A DNA stretch of 64,000 nt, taken from positions 163,713,080 to 163,777,079 of the forward strand of contig NC_081413.1 of NCBI RefSeq assembly GCF_030272615.1, read 5' to 3'. Source of the DNA: Cryptomeria japonica (Eukaryota; Streptophyta; Pinopsida; Cupressales; Cupressaceae). Below are positions 1 through 11,519 of the stretch, one piece after another. Under the pieces are notes generated by a model. That model was not told where the DNA came from. It ran no database searches and saw only the letters and a list, made by a program, of their open reading frames with translations. Position numbers and translations under genes: made by a program. Positions within the stretch are counted from its first letter, which is position 1; the number at the start of each line of letters is the position of its first letter.

Positions 1-11
1 AGCCTTTAACC

Positions 12-1487
12 TTATTCTTGCTTTCCCTTTCTCCAGTTTGTCCAACTTCTCATCAAAAAGTGTGAGATAAGTCCTGAAGAACCTATCATATTATCCATAA
101 TATCATCTATCTCTTTCCTTGTCTTCTTAATCTCCTCATCAATATCTTTAGTTAGGTGGTGAGGCTTGCAAGCTTCTCTATACAATTCCTTATATTCCAA
201 AATTGTTGAGTTTAGTACCGGTAATAGTGAATCCATATGCTCAGTACAATTTTTGATGGTTTTCTTAAAGAATTCACCTTTCTCTTTATCAACTCTTTCC
301 TTTATAGTATCCTCATTCACCTTATCTATAGTTAGAAAATTTTCAACAATAAATTTGGACAATGTGCCCAATTTACCTAATGAATCCTTAATGTGATCTA
401 TCTTACATGTTGGTGTAATCATCCTCAAGATAGGTAGTGTGTCATCAATAGCCTTAAATGCTAAGGCATTGCAATTTGTTATTCTCTTAATAGAATCCAA
501 TAGAATATTTGTTACATTGGTGGGTCTGAATTCTCCAGTAGATGTGCTTGGTTTTTCAATAGATTTCCTTTCAACAAATACTTGCCTAATTACCTTCACT
601 ATTTCTTCCTTAATTTTGTTGATTGCCTCCTCTTTATTTACATTTTCAACTAGTTTCTCTGTCTCTATAATTACCTCTGCTTCTTTTGGCTTTTCAGTCT
701 ATATAAGAACCTCTTCAACTGTCAGTTTCTATGACTCCAGTTTCTCTATGTTAGTTACCTTATTCTCTGTTGGTTTCTCAGTCTCTGGTTGCTTAGCTTG
801 TGTTGGTATCTCATTATTTTGAGAGTCAATAGTGTGTGCTAGTGACTCGGAGATCTTACTATCTTAACCATCATCTACCTTAACCTCTATAGTTTCTTTA
901 TCCACAACAATGTTAATATCTTGTGTATCTACATTCATGGTGAAAAGAATTTCAGAATCAAGGTTAGTGTCATCATGAGTAGCTTCTTTAGTTGTCCTAT
1001 CCGGTTGATTATTTGTATGTACCAGTGTCTTAAAAGTTATTAGTGGAGTATCCTGTGCTAGTGGAGGAATATTATCTGTTACCTTTATAACAGGTATACT
1101 ACCAATTTTTCTTTTCCCTTTGTCCTTCTGGTATACCTTAGCAAAAGATTTATCTATTTTTTGTCTTTTCCTTTCCTCTTTCTTTTCTTTTTCCACAAAG
1201 AATATGTCCCATTTGTCTACAATTTCATCAATGATCTCTTTCACTCTCCCAACCATTAGGCTCACTTGCTGGTTTCCACTGACAAAAACTAACTAGTTTT
1301 CTTCAGCAATTAGTTCATCGATTTCCTCTTTAGAATTCACAGGATGTACATCCAATAATGCTTCAACCTTTAACTTTTTTTCTAGTTCCATCACTGACAT
1401 TCTTTTAGCTTCTAATCTTAAATACAAGTCATTCAGAAGATCATCTACAACTTCAATTAGAACCTTCTTATAGATATCTAAATGCAA
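12..1487 (-). pseudogene. Element A accessory protein, charged C-terminal region
   Basis: Three ORFs in one frame (1487-1293, 1265-864, 599-12) are separated by single stops and read on as one chain of about 480 residues. The chain is rich in Lys, Glu, Thr and Val with low-complexity stretches (EKEKKEERKRQK; repeated TEKP motifs). Element B has an even more Glu/Lys-rich segment at the equivalent position. The last 195 residues look helical (…DEEIKKTRKEIDDIMDNM). The protein continues past the window edge. Function unknown; the stops indicate decay. Confidence 0.5.
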
Positions 1488-1663
1488 AATTATACTAGCC
1501 TCTATAGTGTCCTTGTCAGAATCTTTTAATGAATGATAATATTTATTTACATTGCAGAGATTACCATCTTGTGTTATTTCATGTACCAGTTCCTCTGATG
1601 TAAGGGTATTCAGTGTCTATTTCTTCTTCAGTGTAAGCTTCTTCTTAGTTCCCTAACTGCCTG

Positions 1664-2620
1664 CTACTTCTTCCTTAGTGTTTTGGTTCTTTTGGGAGAA
1701 GGAGAAAGTACTAGTGAGGGTTTTGTCTTCTTCCTCTCTACTCTCTTGAATTCAGTTGTCTTTCCACTGTTAGTATCAAAAGAAGTGACAACCAGTGAAA
1801 CATGTGCTTCCGGTTTTAGTCCTTCTAGTTCATTAGAAGATATACCACTTAAGTTCATTACATTTTCTTTAACCTCCTTTGCCATCTTGGATGCATCTCT
1901 AATAAAATTTTCTCTCCTTTTTCTCTGCTTTTGCATCAAAACAACACTCTCAATGGTCTCAGCATTACCCAAAATTTCTTCAGATGGTTCTTTAAGTGCA
2001 TCAAGGAGTGTCTTAGCATGTGCTTCAAGAATGTTTAGATCAACCTCATAACCCATTTCTGTTATCCAAATAGTTCTAAGAGTAACAACTTCCATCCATG
2101 TTTCATCACGTTTACTAACAAAGCAGATTTGCTTATCATACTTATCTACTATGCTTTGTGGTAACCTTTCTCTAGCTCTCATCTTAGTTTGGAAGTTTTT
2201 GAAGTAGTCAGCTATAATGTTGTCACTATTAGAGCCCATGCTAGTGATAGCTTCCATGATTTGTTTTCCTACATGGATTTCATATCCAAATTCCTTATGA
2301 CCAATGTTGGGTATCTCTTTGGTGAAGTAGATCGTCAAACACACAAGTAAGTTGCCAAAATGAAATATCCCCTTCTTGTCACCTTTAATCTTTTTCAGGT
2401 TATTAATTAGTTCATCCTTAAGCCATTCACAAATATCAATCCTAGCATTGTTCTTAACCATCTCATATGCACTATGAATACATAAGCTGGAAACAAAGTT
2501 TAATCTAATTGTATGAGTTACTCTATAGCCAAGTACCATACTCAAATATCTCACATTTGCATCAATAATGTCATTAACCCTAAGAGATCTATTGTGGGAT
2601 GTTGCTCCAGTTAAATCCAT
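1664..2620 (-). pseudogene. Element A accessory protein, conserved core segment
   Basis: This is 318 residues. The N-terminal third (…IHSAYEMVKNNARIDICEWL…) and middle (YFKNFQTKM…IVDKYDKQICF) match translations of element B at 46205-46011 and 45872-45534 (AAVNATYRMIKEDASFDLC; YFDEFRCKM…IVKKYEEDIYF). The protein is thus a conserved product of the family rather than chance ORFs. The C-terminal part is Lys/Arg-rich (EFKRVERKKTKPS). The general pattern resembles the 'putative plant transposon protein' regions found in other plant non-autonomous elements, but I cannot assign a domain. No catalytic triad is visible. Confidence 0.55.
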
Positions 2621-2634
2621 AAAACCCTTTCTAG

Positions 2635-3105
2635 TTATCTTCTTAGTTTTGCCAGGCCTATATCGGTTGAGGGTAAATTAGTAACTGCCTTAATTGCTTC
2701 CTTGGCTATTTTGCAAACTGACTCTAACGACATAAATTTTCCATGGACTCTGCTCAACACAAGACAAACTACCTCCTTTGAAAATTTAGGTATGTTCAGT
2801 ATTTCAACAAATCCTAAGTCTCCTACAATCTTGTGCTCCAGTTTAACCAAAACTTGCTCATCAATAATAACATCATTGTACATGTTTTTCAAATCATCAG
2901 TCCCTAAATTTTCTATGTTGCAGTGAATGTAGATTCTAGGGTCTTTGACAAAAGCGACTTCCTTCAGAATTTTCAAAAAAGCTCTGATCAAATCATCTTG
3001 CTTGGCAATTTTAGGGATGATATTAAACATAGGCCTAGGGAGCTTAATGTTTTCTACCACAGTAGGGTTTGTAATAAACTCAGGTGCAGAAGACAAAGAT
3101 TCCAT
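2635..3105 (-). pseudogene. Element A accessory protein, first segment (unknown)
   Basis: This is 156 residues beginning MESLSSAPEFITNPT. It has no recognisable enzyme motif; it is mixed alpha/beta in appearance with no membrane segment. It stops 15 bases before the next ORF, which lies in a different frame, so the two are probably one protein separated by an indel. The position after Gag is where pol would be in an autonomous copia. Confidence 0.45.
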
Positions 3106-3503
3106 TTTGAAAGATAAATACCTCTTGCTTGAAATCTTGAATGCCTAAAAATGCTTTTGTTGCTTCACCTTTAGAATGCCCTTGCTCAATTTCGGGCTCT
3201 CTAAATTCTTGAATGATTGGTGGATTGAAATGAGGGTTTTATGGTGCTTTATAACCAAAAAGTTCTTCAAAAACCACATTTAATGCTTGTCGATTAATTG
3301 AAATCTTAACATATCTATCGGTAAAGAAGAAATGTGTCTTCTTACCATCAACTGAGGGTAGAATGCATAATTTTCAACTTGCTGCCATACCTCCTAAGGA
3401 TTATTCCTTAGTTAGATGAAGAATCTCCTACCGATAGAGGGTTACTCCATCGTACCGATGTAGAGATAGATTCATCAACTCTTTGATCTCTCTTCTTAAT
3501 CCA

Positions 3504-3957
3504 TTATTTTGAAAATTCTTGCTTTATTTCATTTACCTTTTCTGTTCCCTTTTCATTAGATCCATTATTGTTCACCGGTATAGTCTTGCTTCTATAGAAT
3601 TTTGCAATATGCCCAATCTTGTTACATGCATAATGAGTTACATTATTCCTCTGAATAGCTTTTCCATATCCTTGACCAGTTTGTGTTCTACATTGATTAG
3701 ATAAATTTCCAAATCTACCACAAACATAGTATTTCACATTCATTCTACAATTTTCTGAATTGTGTCCAACTTTGTTGCATTTGGAACATTGACTAGTGGG
3801 TAAGTTTGTATTCTGATTATTTCTAAATTTGCACTAATTTTCTCTATGACCAAACTTGTTGCAATTGAAACATTTCCCATTAAATTTATAAGCATTAGGT
3901 TGTCTTACTGGTTTACTATGATCTTGATTATTTGTAGTCCTGGAACTTTCTCCATGT
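3504..3957 (-). pseudogene. Zinc-knuckle (CCHC) region of element A Gag
   Basis: Reading the minus strand gives four CCHC-like knuckles in about 120 residues: CFNCNKFGHREN-stop-C, CSKCNKVGHNSENC, then YVCGRFGNLSNQC (first Cys lost) and YACNKIGHIAKFY (first and last Cys lost). One TAG interrupts the first knuckle. This is the RNA-binding nucleocapsid part of Gag. It is frame-shifted relative to the coiled-coil half, so the copy is broken. Four knuckles are more than the one or two usual in plant copia and gypsy Gag. Confidence 0.75.
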
Positions 3958-4521
3958 TCAAATCCAAGTTGAATTGTATCTCCATGAGGTTTTTTTCTTT
4001 TTCAGCATGTCATCAAGTCTTTCTGAACTTTTCTTGAATATGTCTTTATGTTCATTTATAGTGATCAACTCATTTTCCAGAATGCCAATTTGTCTCATAA
4101 GCTCATCTTTATCATGTTGCATGTGAACCCGATCTGTCTTTAGCATATCATTCTCATGACAAAGTCTCAGATTTTCATTTGCTCCATCATTAAGTCTTCT
4201 AGTCAAGTCTTCTTCATTCTTTTTTCTATCTTCAAGATCCTTACATAGCCTCATGGTTAAATCTTGTATTTTATTTCTCATGTTAGTGTTCTCTTGTCTC
4301 AACTTGTCTGCAATATCACTAAGAGTTTCCTTTTCATCATCATGTTTTTGCATTTTCTCATGAAGTTCTTTCCTCTTATTTTGTACTATAACTAGGTTCT
4401 CTTGAAGTCCTTTAACGAATTCCTTAGCAGTCCTCAAATCATCTTCAAGTTTGATATTCTTCAATTTTTCTGCATCAAAATCTTCAAGAGCTCTTTCCAA
4501 CTGTTTTCTCAAACTCTCCAT
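3958..4521 (-). CDS. Gag-like coiled-coil protein of element A, N-terminal half
   Basis: This is 187 residues starting MESLRKQLERALEDF. I chose the ATG at 4521 because it follows the primer site and matches the start of element C's protein; the open frame extends upstream through the LTR only by chance. The whole segment is predicted coiled coil: Leu/Ile heptads, many Glu/Lys, no Pro. The sequence is strongly similar to the 163 residues of element C (shared EKLKNIKLEDDL and ANEN-RL-ENDMLKTD blocks). The zinc-knuckle part follows in another frame, so one frameshift separates the two halves. Likely role is capsid/nucleocapsid assembly of the element's particles; no capsid fold is recognisable by eye. 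Confidence 0.7.
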   Translation of the reverse strand: MESLRKQLERALEDFDAEKLKNIKLEDDLRTAKEFVKGLQENLVIVQNKRKELHEKMQKHDDEKETLSDIADKLRQENTNMRNKIQDLTMRLCKDLEDRKKNEEDLTRRLNDGANENLRLCHENDMLKTDRVHMQHDKDELMRQIGILENELITINEHKDIFKKSSERLDDMLKKKKTSWRYNSTWI

Positions 4522-4578
4522 CTCTACCGGTTTCAGAATCTTCCTCAAGCTGTTAAGCTTTTGCAAATAGAGGACTAA

Positions 4579-4592
4579 GCTCTGATACCAAT
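4579..4592 (-). other. Primer binding site, initiator tRNA-Met type
   Basis: The minus strand reads ATTGGTATCAGAGC directly after the LTR end. TGGTATCAGAGC is the usual plant complement to the 3' end of initiator tRNA-Met. It fixes the LTR boundary and the transcription direction of element A. Confidence 0.85.
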
Positions 4593-5311
4593 TGTTAGAT
4601 TCAATGATAGTCCCAAAGACATTGTGAGGGGGGGGGGGTGAATCAGTGTCTAACCGGTTAGTGGAATATTTAAACTTATTTATAACTTTGCAATCCAAAT
4701 TAGTGTATCGATAAACAAGAAATAATGCAGTAAATAGAAATAATAGAGACATCATAAATGCAAACCATAACACAAAATATTTTGGTGAGGAAACCTGGTG
4801 TGGGAAAAACCTCAGTGGGATTTGTGACCGATAATACTTACTCACTGGCCAATATGAATAAATATCACTTACAATATGGACCTGCACATGCAGGAAGGCC
4901 AACAACCTAGAGCTCACTGCTCAATAGAAGAGTCACACTAACTACAAAATGGATAATTAAATCCAATACAATGTACTACTCAAAATAATCACCTATCCTT
5001 CTCTCATTTCAAAAATGATCTATAAGATCTCATACATATATGAGTCTTTTACAATATAACAAGTCGGCTTACAAATAATTAATTACATTTACAAAATAAT
5101 TCATATAAACAAAACTATGTCTCATGTCGGCTTGAGTGTCGACATACTTCATTGCCGGTGTAATCTGGATGCCGATGAATGTGCCTGCCAGTGTCGGTGC
5201 CTATCGATGTATGATGTCTGTGATGCCGGTGCCTATGTAAAAATCTGTTATTGGTTGGTTGCCATAAATGACAACATCAACCATATTCTCATAGAGTGTA
5301 GAATGCCAACA
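4593..5311 (-). repeat. 5' LTR of element A
   Basis: On the minus strand the LTR starts TGTTGGCATTCTACAC at 5311 and ends ATCTAACA at 4593, two bases before the primer site. Length is 719 bp. It contains a C-run (4627-4638 on the plus strand as G) in the motif 'gattcaccccccc', which recurs at the same place in the LTR of element C and, less exactly, in those of element B and copia-2. The second LTR is outside the window. Confidence 0.85.
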
Positions 5312-6330
5312 CTACTTATATAGTAGATTGCTCTGTCTTTTCTTTGATCATTATGATATGCCAACAAGGCTCCTAAAGATGAGTTTGTTATTAATATATA
5401 TAGTAATAGGGGCTTTCCTTGAGTAGGTGAAACTAATACTAGAGTATTCATAAGATAATCTTGTAAAGCTTGAAAAGCTTCTTGGCACTGTTCTATCCAT
5501 TTGAAGGTAACTCCTTTTTTGAGTAAATACTAAAATGGATGAAATTTATCAGTTAGCTATGCTATGAACCTTCTTATAGACTATATTCTTCCTTGTAACC
5601 CTCTTAGCTACTTAAGTGTTGATGGAGGTTGCATATCCATGATTTCTTTGACCTTTGCAGGATCTACTTCAATTCCTCTATTAGACACAGTAAATCCTAA
5701 AAGTTTGCTTGCTCTTACACCAAACACACTTTTTTGGGTTTAACTTGACATTGTACCAACTTCAAATATCTTTACAAGGACTTCAAGGTGACCTTCTCTT
5801 GTCCGTGATTTATCTAGTAGATCATCCACATAGTCTTCCATGATATTGTGGATCATGTCATGAAATAGTGTCATCATAGCGCTTTGATATGTTGCTCCTT
5901 CATTCTTAAGACCAAACGACATGATGTTCTAGCAGTATGTTCCCCATGGATAGGTAAATATCATCTTGTGTTGATCTTTTGGTGAAATCCTGATCTGGTT
6001 ATATCCTGAGAAACCATCCATTAATGAAAGCATTTCATTCCCAGTAGTCAAGTCAACTATCATGTCTATATTGGGTAATGGGAAATCATCCTTAGGATAT
6101 GATTTGTTTGGATCTCAGAAGTTGGTACAGATTATTATGCCCCTAGTGGGCTTAGTCATAGGTATTAGGTTTGATATCCATTCTGCATAATCAATAGGTC
6201 GAATGAAGCCCACATCCAGAAGCTTTTGGAGTTCTATTTTGACCAGTAATGCAATATGTGGATGCATATTTCTTAGATTTTGTTTGTACGGTTTAATTCT
6301 TTGTAGTAATGGTAAATGATGTAACACCAA
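5312..6330 (-). pseudogene. Gypsy-1 reverse transcriptase and start of RNase H
   Basis: The first segment (6330-6115) gives the RT entry region (LLDVGFIRPIDYAEWISNLI). The middle (5922-5740) gives FGLKNEGATYQ and the active-site box MEDYVDDLLDKS, with YVDD intact near 5830. The segment 5700-5312 continues to LLYILITNSSLGALLA and RAIYYIS, the start of the retroviral-type RNase H, where element A interrupts. TAG stops and frameshifts separate the pieces. The same pieces occur in the same order in gypsy-2 (52.2-50.9 kb), which supports the reading. Confidence 0.85.
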
Positions 6331-7352
6331 TTATGGATCTAGGCCTAGTATATCCTCATAGGACCAAGTGAAATTGAGTGAACGTTGTTTGAAAAACTAT
6401 ATGAATTTGTCCTTTTCTTCCTAGTTTAATGATTTTGCTAAGTGGAAATTATGTACAACTTCTCCTTCTGCTATATTGACTTCTTCAGTTTCTTCCATGA
6501 GTAATGTTGAATTCTCTTTTTCAATAGGGAGATTGTCTAACTCACTCTTGCCATTGTGATCACTTGGATCCATATCTTTTGTCAAGAAGGCAATTACCTC
6601 TCCAAAGTATGTTGTTCTATCCAGGTCTACAACAAATCCTACCTTGTGATCACCCTATGGAAACCCTTCTCTGACACCAAGGAATTCTATAATAGCTTCA
6701 TCATTCTCAAACCAATCTAGAGTTGGTTTTCCTTCTCATCCCCAATCAATCAAATGTGAGTGTACAAGGGGTAATCATTGCTCCCTTCTATTGTAACAAA
6801 TTCTGATAGCATGCATACCTGGTTATTTGAGTGACCTAATATATTTTCATCATCGATAGGTGATTTGTGGTCCTCTATCGTGTCTATTGTTCGTGGGCTA
6901 GAATCATGATCAGATAGGAATTCATAATCATGAGAATATGTCTCACTTTCTATGTATGTTTCATCTTCTAAGGTTGTATCACTTATCTCCTCTTATTCTT
7001 GCATCTGATTTTGTTGTAGATTTGTAGGCCTCCTTTGTATGGGGGTCACCCTTCTTAAGCCTGGTATAAGTCATTGTAGTCTTTCTTCGTCTGATTCATT
7101 GGGTGTAGCTTGAGTTGTTTCTTTTGGCAAAAGTATTGACAACAACCAAGGATTAGGCTCATTTACTGGTGCTAAGCCCATGTCTATTACCATATTTGCT
7201 TGTGTGTATGTTTTAGATATTGTATTGCTGGGTGACTCAGTGCTAGGTTCTTGTAGAAGTTGTCTCATATCTTCACCATCTGATTCCGTACTAGGAGATG
7301 TTGGTACTTTCTTGCTTGTCTGATATGAAGAAGAAAATGCTCATGTTGACAA

Positions 7353-7604
7353 CTAACTTTGAGATATATACTTTGATGGTAGCCTTGGTTTGTTCAATAT
7401 ATCTAGTGTACGTTGTCTTGCTTCTATTATATTTGGTACATGTTTATATCCTAACCCTTGATTCTTTAGATTTTTGTTTGGTACAATGGGTTCTAATCTT
7501 CTTTGCTTTTGTAATCCCAAGCATGTGGTACCTTCATACCCATGTTTTTGTAGCATCTTGAATTCGTTGCCATATTGATCTAAAGGTAACCTGGGTATTG
7601 TCAT
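7353..7604 (-). pseudogene. Gypsy-1 G-patch-like segment
   Basis: The 83-residue frame contains FKMLQKHGYEGTTCLGLQKQ followed about 20 residues later by NQGLGYK. This resembles the glycine-spaced G-patch (GW/GY…G.GLG) often found between protease and RT in plant Ty3/gypsy elements and a few retroviruses. Some glycines are replaced (TTCLGLQK where GKGLGK is usual). G-patches bind RNA or activate DEAH helicases; the role in retrotransposons is not settled. Confidence 0.5.
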
Positions 7605-7931
7605 GTCATCTTCTTCTTTGTATATCTAGTGATTAACATCTTCATTTAGAGATTCATTTTGTAAATCTCCCCACCTAAGGAAATAGCATGAGCCTGAGTA
7701 TCTTACTATTTCTTTTCCTTTGTCTTGTTTCATTACTATGTTTTGAGGCTTCCCAAAAGACCTAGGAGAAAGAGATAACTATTTTCCATTTGAGGTATTT
7801 GAAATAGAGTATTTCCCACAAACAACATCCTTAATCTACAAAGAAAATGTTGTAGGTGCATTCTTCTTTATTTCTGTGATTGTTATTGACTCCATTTGTG
7901 TAGTGAGGGGTGTTGCTTGATTAATGGGTAC

Positions 7932-8430
7932 CTAGTTATCTACACTTGCCTTTAAGTGATTGCAGTGTTGGAATGGATTTGGATCACCCTTTATGGTGAT
8001 TTCAATGCTATTGTATAAGAATTTAACACATCGGTGAAATGTTGATGGTACAACTTGCATGGTATGAATCCATGGGTGGTCGAATAACATGTTGTACCCT
8101 AGTTCTTTGTCCAAAACTTGGAAAGTAACATCTATTGTTATAGGTCCTATTTGCACTAGTAGTGTAACTATACCTTTTGAATGATTCTATTCATCATCAT
8201 ATGCTTTGATGTTTATTATTTTTGAAGGATCAATGTGAAGCTTAGAATATCCCAATGCCTTAACCAACTTTAATGTATAGATGTTGAGACCAGCTCCTGC
8301 ATCTATAAGTACTCTTCTAACTCCTCTTACATATGTAATCTTCTAGATGTAGAGGGTCATTATGGAGAATTCTATCACTGGGAATATCCTATTGTGTGAA
8401 TGCAATACGGGTACCATTTTCCAAATTCCA
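7932..8430 (-). pseudogene. Gypsy-1 aspartic protease
   Basis: The minus strand near 8310-8280 reads LIDAGAGLNIYTL. This corresponds to the catalytic D(S/G)G(A/S) motif of gypsy proteases followed by Asn-Ile, with Ala replacing the middle Ser/Gly. The downstream frame (8156-7932) gives YNMLFDHPWIHTMQVVPSTF, matching the typical second half (YN-LLGRPWIH…VPST-H). Stops lie between the two parts. The protease would cleave the Gag-Pol polyprotein in particles. Confidence 0.75.
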
Positions 8431-8682
8431 CACCATGGATTAAAAGGCATTTTCATTTATATCTCTGTCAACTACTGAATCTTGAAGTGTTTTTTTCCAG
8501 GATAGCTTTATGAGTCAGTGATATATGCAATAGTTCAAAGAGTGATATCTGCGCTGGGGTTTTGTTGAGCTGCTCCACAACATTATAGGTCTCGACTGCT
8601 AGTGGTGGATTTGATGGTACCCCTTTTAAAGTTACTTTATATCTGCGAGTAACTACTGCACAGTCTCTGTCTTTGGGAGTTA

Positions 8683-9702
8683 TCATGTTTGTGCGACTGT
8701 ATCATCTCTTGTGAGGGAACTGTCTGCAATATATGTTGTGTTATCAAGGTTCATTTCACATCCCTTCCTATAGTCATTATGTGCAAGTCTAACATCCATG
8801 ATATGTGCTATAAATTCATCTGCAAACCATCTCGAATGAAACGGTTCTTCATGCCCCCATTCCATAAGACAAAGATTCTTGTATTCATCATATTTTTGTT
8901 CTTCTAACAACATGCAGATTTGGTTATCATAGTTGTAAGTCTCTTGATATTGCTCATCATTATCAAGTGCTTCTTGTGAATCATCATTTACTACATCCCC
9001 TGAGCTAATGGTATGAATAGTATAGTCATATGAGACTTTTGTGTCATTAGTTGTGTTGTCTTGTGTTCTCGGTGTAGATGCCTTCCCTTTATCATGTTTG
9101 ACAAATGGATCCTTAAAGATGGTATTATTCATGTTTGCTGAATTTTTGTTGGTGTCAATTGTGATGTCACCTTGATCGATCATGTCTTGGATTAAGTTTT
9201 TCAATTTATAGCAACTTGCAGTTTTGTGACCTTTAGTATGATGATATTCATATAAATCACTATCAATCCACCATGTAGGTTTGAAAGGACCTGGTTCATA
9301 TACTCTTACTTCTAGCAGAGTGATCATGTTTGTCTGTATCAACTTTTTTAACACTGATTCAATAGGTTCCCCTAGAGGTGTGTAATTACTTTTTGGAGCA
9401 TTTACCCTTGGTAATTTTGTGTTCATAGTTTGTGCAATGTTTACATTGGTCGATACAATGTTATTCTGTATATGTGGACTAAATGATTGATCTGGGCCTT
9501 GTAAAGACAAAATCGGTTGAGTTTTGTTCACTGTACAAGCATCTACAACAATATCATTGGTGACATTTTTGTTTGTTGACCAAAATTTGGATTTATCATT
9601 GTTGTTGTTATTGCCATATTTTATGAGACCTTGTTCGACTAGTCCTTTTTCACACTTTAAGGCTTTTTTAGAGATTTGTTTAAATATGGTCAAACATTGC
9701 AT
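8683..9702 (-). pseudogene. Gypsy-1 Gag C-terminal/CCHC-like linker
   Basis: This is 339 residues. Residues around 165-200 read WWIDSDLYEYHHTKGHKTAS followed by CYKLKNLIQDMIDQGDI. This is the plant gypsy variant zinc finger (normally C-x2-H-x5-H-x4-C-x-L-x3-IQ-LID-G), with the first Cys replaced by Tyr. The rest is Asn/Asp/Thr-rich linker with no motif. It connects Gag to protease in the polyprotein, and another frame continues it at 8468-8686. Confidence 0.65.
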
Positions 9703-9863
9703 TTGTATTGGGTACTTGATTTTAGGGATTAAGTTTTATGTGAACATGTCAACTTGCTCTGTTTCAGGAATAATAGTCTTGCATTTCCTATAGAGATCTC
9801 TCCATCTTTGTATGAAGGATGCGAATGTTTCATTTGCATATTGTTTTGCAACACAAAAGTCCA

Positions 9864-10133
9864 TCAAAGTGACTGGGGTTTCAATGATATGCAAGAATTA
9901 ACAATGAAATGTTCAGCTAATTCACCCCATGATGTGGTAGTTGTTGGTAGATGTGAAAACCACTCCAAGGTTGAGCCTCCTAGACTTTTAGGAAACAATC
10001 TCATTAGATAAGTGTCTTCAGTTGCAACCTTTATACATGCCATAAAAAATTCTTTAATGTGGTCTCTAGGATCACCTTTCCCTCGGTATCTGTCAAATTT
10101 TGGTGTTTCAAAATATGGCGATAAAGGCAGCAT
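9864..10133 (-). pseudogene. Gypsy-1 Gag capsid domain
   Basis: The frame reads PKFDRYRGKGDPRDHIKEF …LMRLFPKSLGGSTLEWFSHL …SWGELAEHFI. This is the classic plant 'Retrotrans_gag' core, with FP-SL-G-A--W(F/Y) as landmark. It is the structural capsid part of the particle. The frame shifts after residue 82, so it is split from the CCHC-like part at 9702. Confidence 0.85.
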
Positions 10134-10347
10134 GTATAATGTGTGATCAAAAGGATAAGGATGTAAGTCCTACATTGTGTATCTCTTTTTATCATTACTA
10201 GTTTGCATAGTTGCCATTTTTTGTTGCAGATTCTGTACTTGTTGGGACAAAATATCTTTTTGAGTTAGGGGTACACTTTGCACATGTATATTTCTCACAA
10301 AAGGATTCGTGCTAGTATAACTAAGAGGTTATTGAAAGGTACTATAA

Positions 10348-11453
10348 TTATAATTCTGTGTTATGGGTTCTGCTAGGTACTATGAAATAAGCGACACGTG
10401 AACCCATGTTTGATTGGGTTGTACTCATTGTATTAGTGGAACCTGGATTTGTATTTTGATGACTGTATGTAGATCCTATGGAATAGGAAACCGAAGGTTG
10501 AGCCACACTTTTTGTATGAGGAACTTGTATTTGAATAGGTACTGAGACACTTGACATTATCAATATTGTGTGAGAGGCTAGGATAGCTCGCGTTGGTGCA
10601 CTAACATTTATTGTTGAGAATGATGCACTTGATTGAGAAGTCATGTTTGAAATGACATTTGTTTGTATAGATGATGTTGGTGCATTCTAAGGAAAAGTTG
10701 AGGTCATCGCTCGTGTTTGTGTCATATGTGGTATTTGACTGCTATTTGGACCTAAAGTATTTCCTAGTGGTAAGATTATTGTGATATCAAAATCTTTAGG
10801 TAATTTGGCCCCATTTTGTAATAACAACAAGAGATATTTGTCCCTATCATTATGTATAAGAGCATCTAAGATCATAAGGACACACGGTTCCTGTTGAGCG
10901 GACTCAATCTCTTCACGTGTTAAATTTTATTGTAGTTCATGTATTGTGGACATTTCCCAAGGATTTGACTATTGACTACTTGATATGTCCATGTTCTAAA
11001 TTGGATTTATTGACAAGTCACTGTTTGGGTCCATCTTAGTTTTTGCCTTTTGTAACCTTGTGATGGGCATTTAAGACTTCTACATGAGGATGGTTTAGAA
11101 CCTAATGCAAGATGACAATAATATAAGAATCTAGACCTAAATATGGAATATGCAACACTAGACCAAACTCTCTATTGAGGATTTTGACATGAGACTTGTT
11201 GAGTATTTCAAGATTTTTGCAATGCAAGTTTTTCAAGCTCTTCTCTTCGAAGTTCTGCAACAATTTCTCTATCAATTCTACGAGAAATTTTATACTCTCT
11301 ATTTAGGTCATACTTGACTCCTATATAATGAGATACATTTCTCTTTAATCGCCAGGCTAAGTTACCTAAACCATCAATGATTTTTCGTTGACCATCATTT
11401 GACACTAGATTAGGTTGCTCAAAGGGGAGCAAACCATCACCTGAGAGACCCAT
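10348..11453 (-). pseudogene. Gypsy-1 Gag N-terminal region
   Basis: ORFs 11453-11208, 10875-10687 and 10644-10348 lie between the leader and the capsid core. The first (MGLSGDGLLPFEQPN…RRIDREIVAELRREELEKLA) is helical and charged. The last is Ser/Thr/Pro/Gln-rich low complexity (PTRAILASH…SVSVPIQIQVPHTK). Such divergent N-termini are usual for this element class. No catalytic or membrane feature is visible. The start at 11453 is the most upstream Met but is not proven. Confidence 0.5.
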
Positions 11454-11519
11454 TAAGATGCATGCTATTACTTTCTAGGATAATTATGCAAATGATGATG
11501 GATTAAGACAAATGTATAT

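Larger units (their letters stand above)
1..5311 (-). mobile_element. Element A: non-autonomous LTR retrotransposon, 3' part outside window
   Basis: A 5' LTR (4593-5311) is followed on the minus strand by an initiator-Met primer site, a coiled-coil Gag, zinc knuckles, and a long chain of ORFs down to the window edge. None of these ORFs resembles protease, integrase, reverse transcriptase or RNase H. Domain order matches element B (41.9-48.2 kb), and the Gag matches element C (63.5 kb). The right end cuts gypsy-1 in its RNase H. The 5 bp just outside the LTR (5312-5316, CTACT) should be the target duplication, but the other copy is outside the window. Non-autonomy is inferred, because the last part of the element is not visible. 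Confidence 0.8.
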
